Shown here: positions 58,971-64,000 of the stretch, one piece after another
Position numbering within the stretch: position 1 is the first letter of the stretch
How the letters are laid out: each line of letters begins with the position of its first letter
Assembly (NCBI GenBank): GCA_051453625.1
Contig: JBOZIK010000001.1
Coordinates: forward strand, 92,283,416 to 92,347,415
DNA: 64,000 nucleotides
Source of the DNA: Welwitschia mirabilis
Taxonomy: Eukaryota; Gnetophyta; Gnetopsida; Welwitschiales
Reading direction: 5' to 3'
Notes under the pieces: generated by a model
The model's database searches: none
The model's input: the letters and a program-made list of their open reading frames with translations, nothing else
What the model was told of the DNA's origin: nothing
Position numbers and translations under genes: made by a program

Positions 58971-59560
58971 ATTATTTTCTTTCTAGCTCCTAAAATTATC
59001 TGTTCTAGTGTATCTGTGGAACTATTTTAGTCTATCTATGGAATTGTTCTAATCTGTTTGCTAAATATTCTAGTTTATTTATAAAGTAATATTAATTCAT
59101 TTATCAAATTATCCTATAACTTTTGTCAAAATAGTTTATCTATTATGCTATTCCATGATGTCCGTTAAGCTCATTCGATGTAACTGTTAGATTATTTTAT
59201 CTAATTTTGTCTTTGAAATAATGTTATTAAGTCTATAGAACTTTTTAATTCTATTTTTCTTGTCTTTGATTAATCTAGGAAGGGAATTTCTTTGTTATTT
59301 TTCTTAAATAGTCATCATTTTTTGTTTTTTATTCCTTGTTAAAATATCAAGTCATTTTAGAATCATTTAATCATAGTCCGTTCAAAAAATTTCTCTCTTT
59401 TTAATTACATTTTTCTAAAAAACCAATGTTTAATTTTGAGAACTACATTTAGAGATTCATCTCAATATTCTTTAATCCAAGATTTAAAAAAGTCACATTT
59501 TTCAAATAAAAATATTTCATCAAGTCATTTGAGTCAAGTTATTATGAAGGTTGCCATAAA

Positions 59561-61300
59561 TTGTAACAACAATTGGTATACTTATGGTAAAGTTTCTTCT
59601 TCCTTTATATTGACTAATTTCAGATATAGCATACAAAATATTGATTCCCTTTTAATTTTCTTATTTATATTCTTAGCTTTAATTAAATTATCTATAGCTA
59701 ATTTATAACAACCTTAGAATATTAGTCTTTCATCATGATTTATTATCTCTACTCAATACTTTTTATAATTTATAATCTCTTTGCTTTGTATTAACCAATT
59801 TACATTTAGAACATTGTAAAATTTTCCTTGGTTAATAATAATTAGTTAAATTTAAAAATCTTCCTCACTTATAAATAAAATACAATGTTGCAGTTATTAA
59901 TTAATCTTAGATATGAATGCATTTGTAAGTTCTATGCATCCCTTAAATAGGGCACAACATAAGTTTTCTTTTGAAATAACTCTAGAAGATATGAAGTAAT
60001 GATTTATTTGATAATCAAATAAAATAATTACTTTTTTATTACTAAGTAAAGCTTTACCTATTATGACTAAGCTTTGAAATTGCATCCTTTAATTTTATAT
60101 TGCTTCTTAAAGACATTTTATTATTATCAAATGATTTGGGATTCTTGATTATTCTCTAATTATAATTTAGAATAATTATTAATAAGTAATGGTCAATATT
60201 CAACTCTTTATGATTTTATTTACAATTAAAGCATTAGAATCCATTAGGACATTGATTGTAATGCTAATATTAACTAGGAATTTACCTAAAATTGAAAGTT
60301 TTTGGCTAATTGTTTAAATGACTCTAACTAGGAACATTTTAATTTCTTTTGAATAGTGTATATTCATGTTGGATTTTTTTGCATTTTTTATTATTACTAT
60401 TAATGTTATTTTTATTGAAATATTAATTATTATTTTAATGAATGGTTTACATTGATTTCCCTTTAAACTAAGACCCTTAGAAGGAATTAATTTTTATTTT
60501 CTTATTGCATTTATCAATTTTGTTTTTCTATCTCTACTTTTTCTTTCATCTTAGCTAAAGTTTCAGGTTTGAACATGAATACTTTAGTGGTAATATAAGG
60601 AAGAAGACTATCAATAAAATTGTTTGCTTTAGCTTCTTCATCAAAACACATATGTAACACATACAAATTTGCATTCAGGAAATGCTATGTTACATTAAAT
60701 GCTTTTCTTAGATTGTATAATTTAGTAAACTTTTAATAAGTTTTCATTAAAACTATGTTCAAATTCCCTCATAATATTTTCATATATTTACCTTATTAGT
60801 TTTCTTTTTCATTTTAAATTAGACTCTCTTTGTAACATCTAAATAGATAAAGAAGAGTTTTCATACTCATCACAGCTTAAGGTTTCTATAAAATTTTTAA
60901 CATTACTTAACCATGATTTTTTTAATATGAATCTGAATCTCCTATAAGCTTTATTTGGCTTAATTTAATAAAGCTTTAAATTCTTTCCTCATATCTAATT
61001 TCTTAGTGGATTTATTATTACCATTGCTTAACTATGAATTTTGACATTGACTTATGGTTTGTGATAGAAACTACATGAATACGTCCATTAATAAGTTTAG
61101 ATTAAAGTTAAATGTAGGTTAGTTTATATCATTATATTGTCAATTAGCTTATAATTTATCTTGATCTTGATTAGCTAGTGCAACTAAATTGGCCTTAAGA
61201 CTTAATTGATAATAATGATTCAATTGTAAGGAGTGGAAAATATTACAAGATTAGGTTTGGAATATAATAAATATTATATTATCAAAGGTTGAAATTAATG
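59561..61300 (-). pseudogene. Element F protease and gag remnants
   Basis: The 62-codon open frame 60085-59897 reads LVIIGKALLSNKKVIILFDY, with the active site as L-F-D-Y-Q-I-N-H-Y-F-I-S near 60022-59987. B has L-F-D-Y-G-A-T-H-C-F-I-S at this place. Here Gly is Gln, so the active site is lost. CYKLAIDNLIKAKNINKKIK and MLYLKLVNIKEEETL follow near 59715-59610 and match the same segment of B (17670-17790). Gag lies upstream; the block near 61085-61030 equals B 16262-16310. The RT continues at 47740 beyond element H. Confidence 0.82.
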
Positions 61301-61863
61301 ATTTTATATTATTTTAATAATGATGGTGTTATCATTGTTAATTACTTAGTTCTTACTAATGGATTTATTTATTCCATAATTAAATAAAATAATAAAGCTC
61401 ATTTCCTTTCTTTCTTTCAAATGGATATGACTTATTAGATTTAAGAGTTCATAATAGAGTTTATCTTTTAAGGTTATATGATTACATAATTAGAAAGTTT
61501 AGACATGATTATGATGTAATATTTAACCTAAAAAAGTTAAAAGATTGATTATTTTTTAAGATATATCTAGTTCTAATGTATTCTTATTTATTTATTTATG
61601 TTACATTCTAAAATTATTAAGCTCTCTAGGGATTATAAAAGGACATGGTTTTATAGGTAAAAATTTAAACTATTCTAGACTCTTAAAATAATTTTAATTT
61701 ACCTAAATGATTATTATTCTTATTTATGAGGTAGTAGAGTTTTTAAAAACATGATTATGAATTAATCATTCTTCTAAGGATATTTAGATATTAAATTATG
61801 GACATAAGTAACTTTATGATTGTTTAGAAATTTGGGTTATCATGGATATAATTAATGTTTATA
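61301..61863 (-). other. Element F leader, cut by element I
   Basis: AT-rich sequence in the position of the F 5' leader. No primer site is seen before element I begins at 61864. The F 5' LTR may lie beyond element I, outside the window. Confidence 0.5.
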
Positions 61864-63195
61864 TGTAAAAATTGATACATAAAGTAATTACAATTGATTA
61901 GTTTAGCATAGGGAGAAATATTAAAATGCAGTTTTTAATAACATATTACTATCTACCTTCCTTTTAGTACTTTTCATGAAATTATGGACTTCCCCTTAAT
62001 AGGAACAGGTATATTAATGGCTTCTAAACAACTATGCCCAAAGTAAAGAAATTCAAGTATCAAACACCAGTGTCATCAGTACACTAGCCAGGACTATAGT
62101 GTCAATGTCCTTTTGAGGAAAACCTACTACAAACTCATGTTTCTACATCCATTTGGAACATTCATCACAATTAACTTATGAACTAAGTTAGAAATAATCT
62201 AAAATAAATCTTCAAACTTGATGATACATGGAAGAAGTACAAAATGATATGTCATAGTGACATGTGGCGTAATGAGGATGGTCATGTGGAATGCACATGA
62301 CATGGCATCCATTGGTAGCAGCATCAACAGTTAGAGGACATATCATCACCATGTTTTCATAAGAAGATGAAGAATCTTTCTTTATGGCTACATGCTAAAA
62401 ACTGTAACTTCCTTCTTATGTAACGACCCTTAAGTAACCCCCCTTATGTAACCGCTCATCTAACACATCATAATAACACTTAACGCAATCATGAAAAAGC
62501 TCTCCAATCCTTCCCTCATTTATAAAAAGGACTGAAGCACCCATTGTAAACATCTTTTGATTGGATTAACATGGAGAAGACTTGAAGGCTAGGATGTTAT
62601 GTTGATTTAATAACTTTTCTTAAAGGCAGAATGATCTAAGGCTAGTTAAAGAGTTCTTCTTCTTTACCTTCTTCATTTGATGTAATGTATATTTTTTAGA
62701 TTTTAATTAAAAAATTAGTTTAAACCCTTTCATTATTAATGCAGAAATTCATTTAGTATTAGTAATATTTAGGTACTGCTAGTTTAAGAACTAGTTTTAA
62801 TCCTTTCATTGTTATTACATAATCATTTTTCATTAGCAATTTTTTGATAAAATTAATCCTTCAATAGGTCTTAATGCTTTCATTGTTATTACATAATTTG
62901 TTGGGCACTAGCAATATTTAGGTGAGCTTACTTGATTGTTAAGCTTATGATATAGGAATCATTAGAGCCAAGGTGGAGAGTTGAATGAATTGATTCAATC
63001 TTTAAATCATTTTCATTTCCTTACATCACTAACTAAAGATCCCTTTTATTTCTCAAGCTTTAATTTTTTCATTTTTTAAGTCTTATTAAAAGTTGAATTA
63101 ATTATGTATCTTTTATATAGTTACTGCATATATCCCTATGAAAGAACGATATCAAGTGTTTTACTTAATTTAAATCTAATTCACTGTTGTTTACA
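61864..63195 (+). repeat. Element I 5' LTR (Athila family)
   Basis: Starts 'tgtaaaaattgatac', against TGTCAAAATTGACAT in G. Shared landmarks: 'atagggagaaa' (61907), 'ttcatgaaattatggactt' (61973), 'gaagatgaagaatctttctt' (62362), 'cccattgtaaacatcttttg' (62540) and 'tatatccctatgaaagaa' (63128). It ends 'tttaca' at 63195. A TATA-like 'tttataaaaagg' at 62519-62530, in front of 'actgaagcac', may be the promoter; this is inference. Confidence 0.85.
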
Positions 63196-63204
63196 AAATA
63201 TATT

Positions 63205-63223
63205 TTGACATCATTATTAGGGA
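63205..63223 (+). other. Element I primer binding site (tRNA-Asp type)
   Basis: 'ttgacatcattattaggga' stands 9 bases after the LTR end, the same distance as in G. It corresponds over 19 bases to the Athila tRNA-Asp primer site; its eight differences are all G-to-A or C-to-T, and partly at other positions than in G. Confidence 0.82.
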
Positions 63224-64000
63224 ATTTGGCATAGTAACTTCTTCCAGTAATGGGTACTCGTCCTCTTTTCAGTGATACCGAACTAGTCCTTTTTGTTTTT
63301 CTTTTTGAGTATTTTCATTTTTTTCTAGTGGTATGTACTAATTCTTTTTCTTTAAAAATTTAACTAGTTCAAATTGTTGAGTTTAAGCTTTTTTCTAATA
63401 GTTAAAACTTTGTTTTTATATCTGATATTTCATGTTGTAAATCTAACAAATTTCCTATAGATGCAAACCAATCTATAAAGATTTATTTTATGTGTTGTAT
63501 TTTTTATTAAGTTTTTATACAATTTTGTAAATTTTTATTTCAGTTTTAAAATTTTTTAAAGGTTTTTAAAAAATTAAAAACATCTAGATTTTTTTTCTTA
63601 AGGTAAATTTAATATGATGTAGTTGTTTTGGTTTTTTGTTAAACCTTTCTTATATCCTGTAACCTGAAACCTATTGTATTAACCAAGAGAATTATTTATG
63701 TTTTTTTTGATCTGTTCTACTCAATTAAACTAATACCATCACCTTCCTTGACTAATAAAACTAGAGTTTCTACTCTGAAATCTCTATGACTTGAACCCAA
63801 ACTTTTTGTAACCTCTCTGAATCTTTTTTTTTTTTTTTATTTGCGGGATTCTTCTAAAACTGAGAAAATTCCAGAAAACATGAACTTTCAATCTAAATAA
63901 TAATCCATTTTCTTAAACTTAAACCATGATTTAGGATTCTAATCTATTTTAGACATCCTCTAAGCTTCCACTTGTTTATCCTTAGAGTTTTCAAAATCAT
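63224..64000 (+). other. Element I leader
   Basis: Non-coding leader with T-rich runs, for example 63826-63838. It matches parts of the inverted leader of G. No frame or signal is recognised. Confidence 0.65.

Larger units (their letters stand above)
57776..59020. other. Extra segment in the 3' LTR of H
   Basis: At 57775 the alignment with the 5' LTR stops (after 'aacttcttccat') and resumes near 59030 ('tatctatggaattgttc'). In between lie AT-rich DNA (57776-58290), a GC-balanced block (58290-58809), a 10-N gap and AT-rich DNA with a 25-bp tandem duplication. It is either an insertion in this LTR or sequence lost from the other. No terminal repeats or target duplication were seen. Confidence 0.6.
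47741..59560 (+). mobile_element. Element H: Ty3/gypsy element with gag and protease only
   Basis: Two direct LTRs (47741 onward, split by a LINE, and 57416 to about 59560) flank an interior of less than 2.9 kb with gag and protease remnants on the plus strand. No RT, RNase H or integrase is visible between the protease near 56750 and the 3' LTR at 57416, so H is a non-autonomous or deleted element. The gag zinc motif and protease resemble Tat-type gypsy elements. It inserted between the protease and RT of element F. The right end is estimated from where F protease sequence resumes. Confidence 0.78.
57416..59560 (+). repeat. Element H 3' LTR
   Basis: Begins TGTCTCAAA at 57416 and matches the 5' LTR, except for about 1.25 kb (57776 to about 59020) that the 5' LTR lacks. 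The segment 59020-59520 is the uninterrupted counterpart of the LINE target. The end is placed near 59560, where F protease sequence resumes; no exact CA end could be fixed because the partner is in a gap. Confidence 0.78.
1250..61863 (-). mobile_element. Element F: Tekay-like Ty3/gypsy copy split into pieces by five insertions
   Basis: Element F is the frame into which the other elements went. On the minus strand its parts run in normal order from right to left: gag and protease (about 61300 to 59560), RT (47740-46519), end of RNase H and integrase N-terminus (32288-31690), integrase core and C-terminus (11593-10490), polypurine tract (about 10489-10481) and 3' LTR (10480-9676 and 2568 to about 1250). 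The reading of each piece stops in mid-domain at the border of an inserted element and resumes in the same domain beyond it. Its LTR start, protease and gag resemble element B, so both belong to one Tekay/Del-like chromovirus family. The 5' LTR is lost where element I begins. The left limit is uncertain. Confidence 0.8.
61864..64000 (+). mobile_element. Element I: second Athila-like copy, 5' LTR and leader, runs off the window
   Basis: LTR (61864-63195), primer site and leader are homologous to those of G but inverted relative to it, so I runs on the plus strand. The leader part near 63380-63470 matches G near 44700-44830. No gag is reached before the window ends, in agreement with the 2.6-kb leader of G. 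Confidence 0.85.

Noticed and set aside
4024-61300. Reassigned stop codons, because many stops fall at Gln or Trp positions
   Set aside because: Stops also replace Lys, Cys and other residues, and frameshifts and lost catalytic residues are common. Decay of pseudogenes explains this better than another genetic code.

Overview
The window is plant nuclear DNA, very AT-rich and poor in CpG, and consists almost entirely of decayed retrotransposons. I see no host gene, tRNA, rRNA or CRISPR. A plant origin rests on lineage marks: Athila- and Tekay-type Ty3/gypsy elements, Ty1/copia elements with initiator-Met tRNA primer sites, and an L1-type LINE with a DUF4283/CCHC-like ORF1. No species can be named. 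The setting looks like old heterochromatin.

The layout is a nest of at least eight elements. The outermost recognisable one, called F here, is a minus-strand Tekay-like Ty3/gypsy copy scattered in collinear pieces from about 1.25 kb to 61.86 kb: 3' LTR (about 1250-2568 and 9676-10480), integrase C-terminus (10490-11593), integrase N-terminus and RNase H end (31690-32288), RT and RNase H start (46519-47740), protease and gag (about 59560-61300), leader to 61863. The pieces are separated by element D (Ty1/copia, +, 2569-9675), element B (Tekay-like Ty3/gypsy, +, 11594-31689), element G (Athila-like, -, 32289-46518) and element H (gag-protease Ty3/gypsy, +, 47741 to about 59560). A second Athila-like copy, I (+, from 61864), cuts off the F leader and leaves the window. 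Two inserts are nested deeper: copia element C (-, 18009-25250) sits inside the RT of B, and a near full-length L1 LINE (-, 48375-54348) sits inside the left LTR of H. The first 759 bases are an LTR end of the B family.

All coding regions are broken. Many lost catalytic residues and premature stops are of the G-to-A or C-to-T type (Asp to Asn, Glu to Lys, Gln or Trp to stop), and two Athila primer sites differ from the usual tRNA-Asp site only by such transitions. This fits long-term deamination of methylated cytosine. The LINE is less eroded than its surroundings.

The main exceptions are a 0.5-kb block at about 58290-58809 with balanced base composition and many CpG, ending at a 10-N gap, and assembly gaps flanked by identical sequence on both sides (70 bp and 27 bp). 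There is no convincing new gene system. The interest lies in the layered insertion record, the mutation signature, motif arrays inside LTRs and the foreign-looking block. Boundaries marked 'about' were read by eye.
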